Assembly (NCBI RefSeq): GCF_000516985.1
Contig: NW_006917105.1
Coordinates: forward strand, 1-64,000
Origin: Pestalotiopsis fici W106-1
Taxonomy: Eukaryota > Ascomycota > Sordariomycetes > Amphisphaeriales > Sporocadaceae
Direction: 5' to 3'
DNA length: 64,000 nt
How positions within the stretch are numbered: the first letter of the stretch is position 1; each line of letters starts with the position of its first letter. The notes under the pieces are model-generated. The model was not told where the DNA came from, searched no databases, and saw only the letters and a program-made list of their open reading frames with translations. This document shows, piece after piece, positions 1 to 12,614 of this stretch. The position numbers were made by a program, and so were the translations under genes.

Positions 1-56
1 TAACCCTAACCCTAACCCTAACCCTAACCCTAACCCTAACCCTAACCCTAACCCTA
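1..56. repeat. Telomere, (TAACCC)n
   Basis: Nine perfect TAACCC units followed by TA open the window. This is the C-rich strand of the TTAGGG telomere used by most filamentous ascomycetes, and it reads 5' to 3' inward, so base 1 is at or near a left chromosome end. The array stops abruptly at AGGCCC with no degenerate units. Confidence 0.98.
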
Positions 57-589
57 GGCCCATTTTTTCCTCTCTCGTCTGTTCGACCCTGCTCTGGCCC
101 GCGGCCGGGAGGGACGTCGTGGTGGTGGTGGTAGTAGTCTGGTCCGACGAAGTGGGTATGGCCTCCTGTTGGGATGGGGATAGTCAAGTCAGGTCAAGTC
201 CGTCTGGCAATCGAACGAACTTAACGGGAACGCGTGGAATTCCCCAGGCTGTGGCCCCGCCCCTTGCAGCTGCTGCCAGCTGGCGGACCCCGGCCAGCTG
301 CCCGCGGGCGCGGGGACGGCCTCGCCGGCGACGAGACGGCCGCAGCGGCTGCGGCGCCCGTCGGATCGCGATAAAAAGTAGACCGTTGGAACCGCGCTGA
401 TCGGGAGGCCCAAACATTAAGTTTTTGCTCCCCGATCGGGTCCGTCTTCGTAAAGTTCTGGCGGGATTGGCATCGAACGAACTTTACGTCCCCGACCGGA
501 ACGAACTCTACCCCCGGTCTTTTTAGTGGAGCCAAAAGTGCTTATACAAAACGGACGAGCTCGACGTAGGGTTCCTTCGGACTGGGAGG
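57..589. other. GC-rich subtelomeric leader, no convincing gene
   Basis: This stretch is GC-rich and contrasts sharply with the AT-rich block that follows. Several overlapping reading frames are open on both strands, but they are low-complexity Arg/Pro/Gly-rich translations of GC-rich DNA, and none resembles a protein family. It holds a GGT-rich run (117-136), the palindrome CCCGATCGGG (431-440), a 10-bp inverted repeat (449-458 and 479-488) and three copies of GAACGAACT (near 213, 475 and 500). It could be a subtelomeric repeat shared by other chromosome ends; that is inference. Confidence 0.6.
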
Positions 590-3500
590 ATAGGTATATT
601 AGTCTATTAATTATAAGGCAACTGCGTCTTATTAATAAGCCTTTAATTATTAGCGATAGTTTTATTAGATTTATTGCAAATAATACTTTTTTTAAAAATA
701 TATTTCGGCTATAGTATTTAAAGGTAATAGCTATAAAATAAGCAAAATCGAATACGCAGAAATAGCTTGTTTGCCAATATTAACCTAAATATCGGTTTTA
801 TTATAATATCGTTTATTAAAAGCATTATACTATTAATTATAAAATCGTTAAATTACCGTAGGGAAAATCGAATTAATATAGCTAATAATACCGCTATTTT
901 AATTTATTATAAACTTAAATTTAGTATTTTTTGTATTAATTAATAATATAAAATCTTAAAAGATTTAAAATCGCTTTTTAATAGCAATTATAAATTAGAT
1001 ATATTTTGCTAAATGCTTTAAATAATAAAATTATAGCAAATACCTAATAATTTATTAAATATTACTAATAGCAGTGGCAGCCTTTTCCTTGCCAGCTTAC
1101 GCTTTATATAATATAGTATCGTATAATTAGGGAAAATGCTATAATATATTTATATCCGTAGTATTAGATTGCATAGCAATTGCTATACGTAATAACGGAA
1201 AAAAAACACTATTAACCTAAAGGCGAATTTGCTTACTAAAAAGCAATATAGCTTCTAAGCTAGCCTTATTATTACGGCGATAAATAAAAAGTCTATTGGT
1301 AATAGCAGTAATAGTGGCAATAGCAGTTCTATTATTAATAGTGCTAAGCACCCCGGGATATTCACCATCTAAATTATATATATCTTATTCCAATTTATCC
1401 AAAGGTAAATTTACTAAAATAAACCGAATTTAGTGCCTATATAATCTAAGGAAAAAAATATATAAAAATATAAAATTCCAACCTTAAATCTCTATAATAG
1501 CGTAATACGGAATTTTATGCATTAGCTATAATTGCGGTATTTAATCGGCATTTATAATCGGCGCTAGCACAAATATACTTAAATAAATACTAAAAATAAT
1601 ATTCCACTATAGGTATATTATAAAAAACCAACGCAAACTTTGCCGGGCAATAACAAAAAAATTAGTAATTCCTAATATATTATCGATATCGTATAAAATC
1701 TAAAACGGCTAAGCAATAGCAGTGGTTTAGTTATAAAATATTAATAAATATAATTTTAGTAGGACGCCTCTAAGTGCGCTGCCTTTAAAAGCTTATTAAT
1801 AATTAAGCTTTATAGGCCATTTACGCAATCTAAATCGCTATAAATTTAATATATTAGGCAAAGGCGGACCATTGCTTATAAAAACCTCTTATATAAAGCC
1901 ATTGCTATTGCTATTGCTATTATTATTGCTATTGCCTTAAAAATTAGTATTAATAGCGTTTTATAAACGCAGATTAAATGCCTGGGCTAAAATTTCGTCG
2001 ATTATTTTTTAAATCTTTAGATTATATTATGCTTTCGGTATATTACGCCCTTATAAAGCAGCTATAACATTTTAAAGGCAATAGCAAATTAAGCTTATAC
2101 GTATATTATTATAAAGCTCGTAATAGTTAATTAATAGTCGTAATTCTTAATATTAATTAATTAAGCAACTAAGCATGCCTTTTAGTAATTTAATAAAAAA
2201 AGCATACATTAGTAATAGCAATAGCAACTCTTTTTAGCTTTTTTGCGGCTATTTTAAAGGTATAGGCATTAATAGCACTATATTAGTTAGTATTTGTGCC
2301 GAATACGCTAAATTTTAAATAAAAAATAACGAAAATACCGTAAGGGCTAAAGGCAGCGTTAAAAATTAATTTGCGCTATCGGATAGCAAAGAATTATTCG
2401 GACCGAAAGGCAAAAATTAGTTAATAAATTAGCCGGATATATGCGAAAATATAAAACCTAGTAATATAATATTTTATTATTGGTTTTATAAAGGTAATTA
2501 GTTGCTAATATTTAACGATATCCTTTGGAAAAACGAGTTAATTATAATTTATTTTGGTTAAATTCTAGATAATGGCAATAGCATAAGCCCTTTTTTTACT
2601 AAAGGCAATTGTAATTATTGCATTATAATAGCAGCAGCATCCATATTTTAGTTATAGCGGTTAATTTTATTAAAAGCTAATATACGCAAATATTTATTAA
2701 TCTTTTAAATAAGTATTATATTAATATTTTTAATCGCATTTGCAATTATTATATTATTAATTATTTATGCTATTGCCTTTAGTTTTTCGTAGCTATTTTC
2801 GATAATCCGCGATAATAAAAGGTATTTTTGCCGATTAATTGCTTTATTTTTATAAATATTGCTTTCCGTATATAATTCGCCCGCAATATTCTAATAATAA
2901 TATATATAAAACTCGTAGAAAGGCAGTATAATAAGCGATAGCGGTTATATAGCATCTCGGTTTTAGGTTATAGGCAAAGGCAAAAGAGGAAAAAAAACGT
3001 TCGATATAGGTATAAAGGCAGGCGTTAATAGAATATACAATATCGGATAAAGCGCCAGGCTAATAATAGGATCGGTAATATACGCTAAAATATTCGGAGG
3101 TATAGGCTAATATTATTTCCAGCGCAATAGCTGCTATTTTTATAATAGTTTATTTATCGTTATAATAGACTATTAGCTTTAAAAAATCCTATTAGCACTC
3201 GATTACGATTAATTACCGCTAAAAGCAGCGTTTTATTATTTTTAACGATATCGTCTACTAAATTCTTAATTGCGAAATTAACGTTCGGCCTCTAAAAAAA
3301 ACCTTTTTCGGTCTTCTATGCGGCCGAGGCATTATATAAATAATAATTATTATATTTCCAAAATTAGCAATATAATTAATATAAAAATAGTGGCAAAAAT
3401 AATAGCAATAATAATAATTATAATTAAACTTGCACTTATTTAAAAAATAGGTTTACCGGACTTTAAAGGATATATATTATAACATATTAGCAAATAATTA

Positions 3501-6500
3501 TTTTATATATTAATAGCAAAATTTATTCCGATATTATATACTATTTATAAGCTATATTTATTATATTGCACTAATAGCCTAATAAACTAATATTAATAAC
3601 CAGCGCTAAAAACGCAAAATAAAAGGTAAAAGGGAGAATCGGATAATTTTTGCGCGAAAAGCAAAATAATCTAAATTTTAAAATTTAAGCGCTAAAATAA
3701 TTTTAGCAAAAGAGATAGCAATAGCATTATAATTTGCTAATCCTCTTTTAGCAGCAAAAATAAGCGTAATATAGGCCTGCTCGAAAATTTGCTAATTATA
3801 TAAATTATTTATATTATATATATTAACGCGTATATTAACTTTGCTATTAAAGCTAATAATAGCAATTACTATTATTTGCTTATTTTAATTTATTTTATTA
3901 TTGCTATTAAGGCCACTAATTATATTAATTTAAAAATAATATAATTACGGCCGGGATTAGCTAATAAAAATTAATGTATTAAGCGCAAATAAATTTACTG
4001 CTAAAGGCATATTACGGCTAAAAACGGAGCGTATAGCTTAGCTATAGGGTTGGCGACGATTAATAAACGGATTTGGGCTTTTATTTAAATAGCGAGATAA
4101 ATTTATAAAAAAATTAGCATTATAGCCAAATAACGGGCCGAAAAAAAAATAGCGGGCTGCGAATTGCGAGTGCGGTAATATCGCTTTTGCTGCTAACGGC
4201 GCTCGCGGCGGCGATAAATAGCTATTAAAGGTAATTTTTTATTAACTAAAAATATATTACGGCTACGCGTAATAAAGGCATTAGCGGCTTATAATAATAT
4301 GCTTAGGTTAGGCTAAAAGGCGGTAGCATCGCTAATATTAATATAGGCGATAAAAATTAAGGCTAATTATATATTTAAATTTATAATTTCCGCTTCCGCC
4401 TCTGCCTTTACCTTTGCTTATAGAATTTTTTATATAAAAAAAATAATCGAAATATTTAAACCGATCGTATATAAAAAACTATCGATAAAAGGCGGCAATA
4501 GCTTTATATAGCTAGCGGGATTAGCGCGTTAACGCTTTAAAAACTAATATTAAATATAAAAAATCGTATCGCGGGTCGGATTACTAATAGCAAATTTTTG
4601 CTATAAGGTTTTAATTTTTTTAGTAATAAAATATAGTAAAAAATTAGCCGAAATTTATATTTACTATTAATAATAATAAAATAATCAATCCGAATCGTAA
4701 ACGGTATATATCCGATTTTCGTTAAATAATAAAGAAACGCGGTTACGGGCCTGGCAAATATCGTCGTAGGAAAAGATTTTAAAATAAGGAAAACCTAATA
4801 TATCCTAAAGGTTAAAAATCTATGCCTATTGCTATTAGCATTAATATATCCTTATTTATAATAGCGAATGCAAATAAATATATACCTTTTAGGGTTTTAA
4901 AAGCGCGTCGATGCTATCGCCGGCTATTAAAATAGTAATTTATAGGAATTGCGTAAGCGGCGCGTAAAAAAAATATTTTAAAAATAAGTATATTTTTAGA
5001 AAGAAAAATATAGGTAGTAGTAAAAAGGGAAAATTACGGATATATAGGCTAACGATATAAATAAAAACACTAGTTTTAAAAGACGGGATAGCGCGGGGCA
5101 ATAGGCTATAGCGCATTAGCCACTAAAATATAATAATATTAAAAAAAAAGGTTAATAATGCTATTATTAATATTATTATTATTATATTTATTATAAATTA
5201 AATTAGGTTATTACTTATAATATTATATTATTTATTTTATAATTATTGCCTATAGCGGGAATATTAAATATATAATTAAATAATTTTGCTTTAAGCAGCA
5301 GTATTATATAATTGCTATTACCTTTTATAATATAATTAAAAAAAGAAAACACTGCTTTAAATAATAATAAAATAAAATAAATATTAACGCAAAAAAAAAC
5401 ATCCGCTTTTAAAAAGCATAAAAAAAAGCTAATGCTATTAAATAGCAAATATAACAAATAAAAAAAAATATTACTATTAAAAATATAATATTAGGATATT
5501 ATTATTACATTTATATAGCATAGCCAAAAGCATAATATAAAAATTTGCCTTTATCCGCTTTAATTATATAATATACGGATAAAGCGGCAAAAAAAGCGTT
5601 AGCTAGCAAAAAGCAATAATAATCGGGCTAATTCGGTATAAATATTAGCAAAGCTTAAATTATTAAAAGCAGCTATATATATAATATCTTCCTATCGAAT
5701 AGCGTTAGCATTACTATTAGCTATTTAGCGTAATACCGGTAGGATTTAGGTTAAATAGCTAATATTATATATATAATAATCCTAAAAACTACTTTAGCTA
5801 AATACGCTAATCCTAAAAGCTAGGCGGCTAATCGCGTTAATAATAATAATAACGCTAACGCGATTATTATTAGTATTATTACCTATATTATTTATAATAA
5901 TAATAATACCGCTTATTACTAAATAACGGAGCTACGGGCGCGATTAACCGATAAAAATTAATCGGGTATACGCAAATATACCGGCCTTAAAAAAAATTTA
6001 GCAAATATTACTATTACGTCTAATGCGTAAAGCGTTAATATTATTATTAGCATTAGCATTAAAAGGCGGTAATAACGGCGAAAGCGAAGGCAAATTTTAT
6101 TATATAGCCGGCTAAAGCGAAAGCAATAATAATATAATAAATAGCCGGTTAAAGCGTTAAAATTATAATTAGCGCAAAAATAATTTTTATTTATAGCGGC
6201 TATTACCTATAAATAAAATTATGCTATCGGTAACACCGGACGAAAAATTAATATTACGTTTAATACGCGGGTTTTAGCGCCTTCCGCTATTAAAAGTGCT
6301 AAAATAACCGCTAAATCGGATACTATTGCTTAAATTACTGCTATTACGTATTTAAAATTACGGGATTACTTTATTATTTTCGTTTAAATATACTAAATTT
6401 TAGCGTAAGCTAAAGGCTAAACTAATAGCAAAAGATTTAGGTCCTCGGGGTATAATATATATATTAATATTAGGCCTAAAGGCATTAGCAAAAAATACCG

Positions 6501-9059
6501 GCTTATAAGGTATAGCATTTATATTTTTATTAAAAGGAGGTTTTTAAATATTATTAATATTATAGCTAAAAATATTAACAAAAAATGCCGGTTTACAGGG
6601 TATAGCATTTGCATTTTTATTAAAAAAAGGTCTTCGAATATTATTAGCATTATAAAAAAAGGTATTAATAATAGCAAAAGCGCTAATAGCAAAAGCGCTA
6701 ATAGCCGGTCGAATAGGAGCTAATATCGAAAAAATTTATTTAGGTAAAAATAAATAATAAAATATTATATCCAAATTATTAACCTTTAAAAACTATTACC
6801 GCCGGTATAATATACTATTATTTCCTAAAAAGGCAAATAACGCGCGATTTATAAATAGGTTAGCGGGGTCCGGGTTCGATAAATAATTAAAGGCCTCGTT
6901 AATAATTCTAGTGTTTTTATATAATAATGCTATAAATATAACTAGTGCTTTAGCTTTAAATTATAATATACGGTCGTAATAAAAAAATAAGATAACTCGT
7001 CGGTAATAGCGTTATAAATCGCTAAATTTATCGCTAAAAATATATAAGCCGAGATTTAATAAACCGAAAATATCCTATAGATTCTTGATGCTAATTTATT
7101 ATTATTAAAAATATATTAATATATAATTTTTGCTAATAATATAATTAACGCTAATATGCATATATTTACGGTCCGGACATTTAAGGCGCGATCGCAAAAA
7201 GCCATTTCGGCAATATACGAAATAAGCTAAATACAGACGTTACGTAATAATAAAAAAGCAATAACACTGGTTATTTTAATAAAAGGCAGGTGCGTAAATA
7301 AATATATAATATAATATAAACCGAAAAGCAATAATATAAATATAATTATTTAATAAATTAAGAAAAGCAATTACGCTGCGATACTTTTAATAAGGTTATT
7401 TTATTTTAGTTTAATTATTTTAATAAAATATAAAATAGTAATAATAAGGGAGGAATAGCAATAATAAAGAAGAATAGCAATAATTTAAAAAAAGCGGTAA
7501 AGCGGTAAGCGCTAGCAAAAAAAAATAACGGGAATAACTGCCGGTACGGCTACTCCCGCTACTTATAGCTAATTATTTGCATTTTTGCCGTTACCTACTA
7601 TTTTATATAATAAGCAATATTTTAATATATCCGAAATAAGCAATAGCCCTAATATAATAATCCTAATATAATCGTTTTAGCAGGTAATACCGCTATAATA
7701 TTTATTATTTACGGTAAAATAGCATTTAATTAGGCTTTACGTATGCTTAAGTAATTTAAATGCAATTATTATTATTAAAAATAAAATTTATAAATAAATA
7801 TGCAGTTTTGCGTAATATAATTGCTATTAATTATAAAAATATTAATTATAGCTATATTATTTTATATTTACTATTACTATTTTTATTCTATTATATATTA
7901 TTACTATTGCTTATATATTTTTATTATAATTAATTTATATCGTTTTAATCGTTATTTTAATTTACGTTTTAATTTAAATTTATTTTATTATCGCTAATAT
8001 CGAAAATAATAGGAAACCATTCTATAAAAAATCTTATATAGCCTTTTAAAATAAGCTAAATATTAGCGCGGTCGCTATAAGGATTAAATATAAAGCGATA
8101 ACGGTTATCGAAATTAAAATTAATATATATTAATAATAAAATTATTTGCTAGCGAATAATTTTAATAAGGAATAAATTTACGCTTTCGAGTAATTTAATA
8201 TATAATTAGCTATTAGCAATATTATATCGTTGCTCCGGAAATTAATAGCGCTAATATTCGAATTACTAGCTAATAATAAAACGCGCGTAAAAGCGCGAAT
8301 TTATTTTACGGGAATAGCATATAAAAAAGCGAGCGGCGTAATCTAAAAGCTTTTAATTCGGGAAAGGCAATAAAACTCGATTTTCGGCGCAATTAGTATT
8401 AACGAAAAAACTAATATTATCGTATACTATAAATAATTAATTATAAATAAAATCGCGTATATTTAAAAGGCTAATAATATCTTAAAGGTTTTCGTTTTTT
8501 ATTTATTATTATTAGGTAATTAATTAGCTATAATCTTTTAATTGCAAAAGTATTAATTAATATATACGGATACGGGCTAATCGGGGGGGGAAAGCTTAAA
8601 TAAATCGAAAAAAAATATAATTATTATTCTTATTTTTCGGGCGTTATAGCTAATAGCCTATTATTTTAGCAAATAATCGCATAATTACGATAGGTATTAG
8701 CATATTATAATATTGCGAATAATTATTATAAGCCGCTAAAAGCTAAAAATATAATTTTTTTTGCTAAATCGTATAATAAGCGAATAAATACCGCTAATAA
8801 TTTAAAATTAATCGCGGTTTTAATACGATATCGTTAATCGCATTAACAAATGCGATCCTGCTTTAAAAGGAAAAATTAAAATATAATATATAAATATTTT
8901 AACGGATAGCGATAAATTATATAAAATTCTTTTTCGGCTAAATTACCGGCGCTAATAACGGCTAGCTACGCTATCGGAATAGCGCTTTACTTAAAAAAAT
9001 AATTATTATAATAATACTACCGGTTATAGCTATAATAATATAAAAAATATTAATATTAT

Positions 9060-9712
9060 ATTAAAAAAGCTATATTTATTACGTTAAATAAGCTATTGCT
9101 ATTACGCTAAAAAAATTACCGTTATCGCACTAAAAAAGCTATTATAATTATATTAAAAAAATTACTATTACGCTAAAAAAATTATATTTATTACGCTAAA
9201 AGAGTTATTACTATTACGCTAAAAGGACTACCGCTATTATATTAAAAAAGCTATTATTATTATGCTAAAAAAAATTAACCGCTATAATATTAAAAAAGCT
9301 ATTATAATTACGCTAAAAGAATTACCGCTATCGTATTAAAAAAACTATTATAATTATATTAAAAGAATTATTACTATTACGCTAAAGGAATTATATTTAT
9401 TGCGCTAAAAAAGCTATTATTATTACGCTAAAAAAACCACCGCTATTATAATTAAAAAAGCTATTATTATTACGCTAAAGGAACCACCGCTATTGCATTA
9501 AAAAAGCTATTATTATTATATTAAAAAAGCTATTAATATTAATTAATTATATTAAAAAAGCTACTGCTATTACGCTAAAAAAGCTATTATTATTATATTA
9601 AAAAAGCTATTAATATTAATTAATTATATTAAAAAAGCTATTGCTATTGCGTTAAAGGAATTATTAGCATAGCGCTAAAGGAATTATTAATATTACGCTA
9701 AAAAAATTATTA
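9060..9712. repeat. Degenerate minisatellite, 23-25 bp unit
   Basis: Roughly 650 bp of head-to-tail copies of a unit close to GCTAAAAAAGCTATTATTAC, with variable insertions such as ACCGCTAT and AAGGAATT. Near the right end there is a higher-order structure: a 64-bp stretch at 9500-9563 recurs exactly at 9577-9640, a 77-bp period. The units are AT-rich like the surrounding block, so the array was either mutated along with it or re-amplified afterwards; the exact 64-bp copy favours at least one recent duplication. Confidence 0.8.
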
Positions 9713-9930
9713 TTATTATTATTATATATTACCTATTAATTTTTATTAAATTATAAAAAAATTAATTTTAATTTAACGCTTTTTATATTATAATAGTAAT
9801 AATAAAGGCAAAGGTAAAGGATATAACGGTTTTATTATATAAAAATTAGAAATACTAAAACAAATATAGTAATTCTCACTTTTGTGGAGATGGCAATGGC
9901 TTAACCTTAACGCTGGGAATGCTTAGTGAC

Positions 9931-10316
9931 GGACCGATAAATTAAAAATCGAAACGGCAATCTACGGTTTCTTTATTAACCACTAAAGCAAAATTCAACG
10001 GGCTAGAGCAGGCTACCCGTAAAGCAATATAATTAAAAAATCTTTTTATAAAAATCGGAATTAATACAAATACCGTATTAATTAAAAAAAATAATATAAA
10101 AGCTATAAATTTAATATATAATCCGGAATATCACTAACGTACTAAATATATTGCTATACGGTATTTTTATATACGGCAAAAAGTTAAAAATAAAAATATT
10201 CGAATCGAATATATTTTAACTAACGATATACTAATAAATAGCCTTATAAAGCCACTTCCTAAAGATAAATTTTAAAAATTTATCAAATTATTAAACTTAA
10301 CTAATATTATTTAACA
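9931..10316 (+). mobile_element. Ty1/copia retrotransposon remnant: RNase H end of pol, RIP-inactivated
   Basis: One frame from 9931 to 10316 can be followed without any insertion or deletion. It spells the C-terminal RNase H part of copia polyproteins: KSKRQST at 9946, an active-site-like TTKAKF stretch near 9985, RTKYIAIRY near 10138, and KPLPKDKF near 10249, followed by KFIKLL. At least four in-frame TAA codons (9943, 10030, 10135, 10273) fall where the family has Trp or Gln, and other changes look like C-to-T or G-to-A. This is the signature of RIP on a once-intact element. Upstream reverse transcriptase and integrase are not recognisable, so the element is truncated or mutated beyond reading. 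It is less AT-rich than 590-9700. Confidence 0.85.
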
Positions 10317-10639
10317 AAAAGAATATTATACGGATATTAATATAATATCGTATAATATATAAAATTAGCTTTATAACGCATATTATATCGTTATAATAAT
10401 TATAAAACCTATCGAAATATCGTTAACTAATAATATATAGGAAATTAATAAAATTTACCCTATACTAACCTATAGTTAATATAGCACTATTTATAGCTAT
10501 TATTTATAATGCTATATAATTAATAAGTTATTATAATTAACTATTATGGCTATTATGGCCACTAAAACCCACTAGAATCCAGTAAAACGTTCCACTAGAT
10601 CCAGCCCCACTAAATATAGCTAATGCAACTGGCCATAAT

Positions 10640-10905
10640 AGCCCTAGGTTACAGGGTAACCCATACCATAGAAATCCATAAATTTCGATAGTTTCTTCGA
10701 TTATAAATCAACCTTATTATTAATTAACTTGATTATAAATCCAATTTATTAGTAATATATTCCAGAATATTCTTATTGGTTGATTTTATAGGTATAAAAG
10801 GTAGTTATTCCTCCGTAATTAGTTATTTTTTCCTTAAGCTTTAATAAATCAGTTATATAGCCCTATAACTACCCTCCACGGCCTAATTCTACGAATTATA
10901 TAAAC
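10640..10905 (+). repeat. Probable LTR of the copia remnant
   Basis: About 320 bp downstream of the RNase H frame the base composition becomes less mutated. The segment has a start-like GGTTACAGGGTAACCC, a TATA-like GGTATAAAAG at 10791-10800 and a CT-rich end (CTACCCTCC near 10870). Its position immediately 3' of pol and its promoter-like content fit a 3' LTR. The exact ends, the TG...CA termini and a second copy could not be established, so the borders are approximate. Confidence 0.45.
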
Positions 10906-11186
10906 GCTTCCTTATGCCTAAATTTATAATCCACTAATTATACCTTAAAACATTAATGCATGTTCGTAATAATAACTTTAAATTCGTAATTATTCTTTAA
11001 TAATTATAAATATGCATTTTTGCTTATTATAATATAATAATAATATATATTTTATATTATAATATATATTATTTTTTATAAATATATAAATTTTAATTTA
11101 TAATTATTTTTAAACGATTACGATTATGCTTTTTAATTATTATTATATAATGGTAATAATATATTTTAATATTTAAATACTTATAT

Positions 11187-12614
11187 TTATTTATGCAATA
11201 TAGCTGACACCATCGGCATCGGCTTAGTCCATGGTATCTTCCCCACCATATGTTCTTCACCTTGAATATAATCTAATATTGGCGACTCAGCAATAAGAAG
11301 AGCGAGCTTGGATAATATATACTTCTGAAAAGTTTGGGTTGGAAAAATATATTGGTCAAACAGTTTCAGGGTCCAAGTATTCCACAAAGATGTCGCGGTG
11401 GCTTGTGAAGAGCGCTAACAACCGGATGTTGTCCCTTCGTGTCTTGCCGCTTAGTAATGCTTAAATGCGGACGTAAGCTCATCCGTAATTAGAAGCTTTG
11501 CTGGGTCTTGGCTCTGAGACTCCTTCAATACTTTTGTCAATTGGTTCATAAGTACCACAACGTCAATAATACCATTGTTGGCGCCCTGTCCGATGCTCGG
11601 GGTAAATTTGTGCGCAGCATCACCCACAAGGACGATGCGATCCCAGCTCCAGTGCTCCAAGACCCCCTCCTCCAAGTCAACGACACCATGGCTGGTGCTT
11701 GCCTGGTATAAATCTTGCACCGTGCCGCCCGCCCCAGCTGGGATATGGCCCCATCTGCTAATGAATGCCTGAGCATCGGCTTTGGTGTATCGTGAACGCT
11801 TGCGTGTCGGTTCATCAAAAAGCTCATACATGGCTGTAAAGCCCTCTTTGACAGAACAGAATTGCTGAATCGCAAAACGCGGACCATGTGTCTCCAAGAC
11901 ACGGCCGGGTATCATATCAGACGTTGTTGGGAATCTCAGCCACATGCAGCGATAAGTTGTGAGGAACGGGTTGTCGCTATTCACACGATGATCAACGTTC
12001 TCAAAGGCATCGTTTTTTTGGAGGGCCAGGTTTCGCACACTTTCTCGAACTATGCTGTGTGCGCCATCTGCACCGATAAGGATATTGCCTTCCACCGTGG
12101 TCCCGTTGGTGCATTTTACCACCACGCCTGTATCACTAGTTTGTACCTCGCAGACTTTCATGCTCGGCAAGATTCGAGCTTGGTCTGCCGGTGATAAACT
12201 CTCATACAAGACCTTGGTCAGAGCATCACGAGCGATCAAGAATGGATATCGACCATGGCTAAGTTTGTGTCAGTATACGCAACATGGTCTCTTTGAAAAG
12301 TTTCAATGTTTCCTGACTTACTTCTCCTTCGTGAATTGCAGCGTCAGCACGTCTCCCAGATCGTTTCTGTCGTGATCAATGCGGGTCCAGCGAGTCAAGT
12401 CGCAGCCAGCAAGATCCAATGCGTTGAGCAGTCCGAGTTGCCCTAGCACTCGGAGACCGGTCGCCGATATAATCAGTGCTGCACCCGCCTCCTCCACAAT
12501 TTGAGGTCTTGCCTCTAATACTGTGAAATCAATTTGGGCACGTGAAAGTGCATGCGCCGTAATGAGTCCGACGGGACCGCCGCCAACGACTATAACTTTG
12601 AATGGAGAGCTCAT
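11187..12614 (-). pseudogene. FAD-dependent monooxygenase (PaxM-like), two in-frame stops
   Basis: Exon 1 is 12614-12322 and a 63-bp intron (12321-12259, GTAAGT...TTAG) precedes exon 2 from 12258. The protein has the FAD-binding GGGPVG near residue 12, GADGAHSIVR in the middle, and GDAAHKFTPSIGQGAN near the C-terminal third, the three motifs of class A flavin monooxygenases. It matches the group found in meroterpenoid and indole-diterpene pathways. Translation stops at 11451 (366 aa), but the same frame continues to 11187 after a second stop at 11415-11417, and that tail still resembles the family's C-terminal membrane-associated segment (LDYIQGEEHMVGKIPW). Read through, the length would be about 455 residues, usual for the family. 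Both stops can arise by C-to-T (or G-to-A) change, as in RIP. A truncated 366-aa enzyme, or an unusual intron at 11415-11530, are alternatives. No other biosynthetic gene is adjacent. Confidence 0.75.

Larger units (their letters stand above)
590..11180. repeat. AT-rich, RIP-mutated subtelomeric block
   Basis: About 10.6 kb of very AT-rich DNA packed with TAA and TAG in every frame, with almost no open frame longer than 60 codons. CpG is still common while CpA/TpG is scarce and survives mainly as GCA/TGC; TGA and TCA are rare. Loss of CpA with retention of CpG fits repeat-induced point mutation rather than ordinary decay of methylated CpG. One segment (9931-10316) still reads as copia RNase H. 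The other elements mutated in the 590-9050 part cannot be named by eye. No functional gene is seen. The block probably forms subtelomeric heterochromatin. Confidence 0.85.

Noticed and set aside
119..535. Overlapping frames of 74-104 codons on both strands beside the telomere
   Set aside because: Low-complexity Arg/Pro/Gly/Ala translations of GC-rich DNA; no motif, no splice support, and equal openness on both strands.
5215..5457. 80-codon minus-strand frame in the AT-rich block
   Set aside because: Composed almost only of Ile, Leu, Phe, Asn, Lys and Tyr as expected of AT-rich DNA; no family features.
9060..9712. Regular short repeats that might suggest a CRISPR-like array
   Set aside because: Units are head-to-tail without unique spacers, degenerate and in a eukaryotic chromosome; it is a minisatellite.
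11415..11530. A 116-bp intron that would remove both stops of the FAD monooxygenase
   Set aside because: Phase fits, but the donor GTATTG is poor and the removed part (LITDELTSAFKHY) matches the family, so it was coding. Kept only as an alternative.
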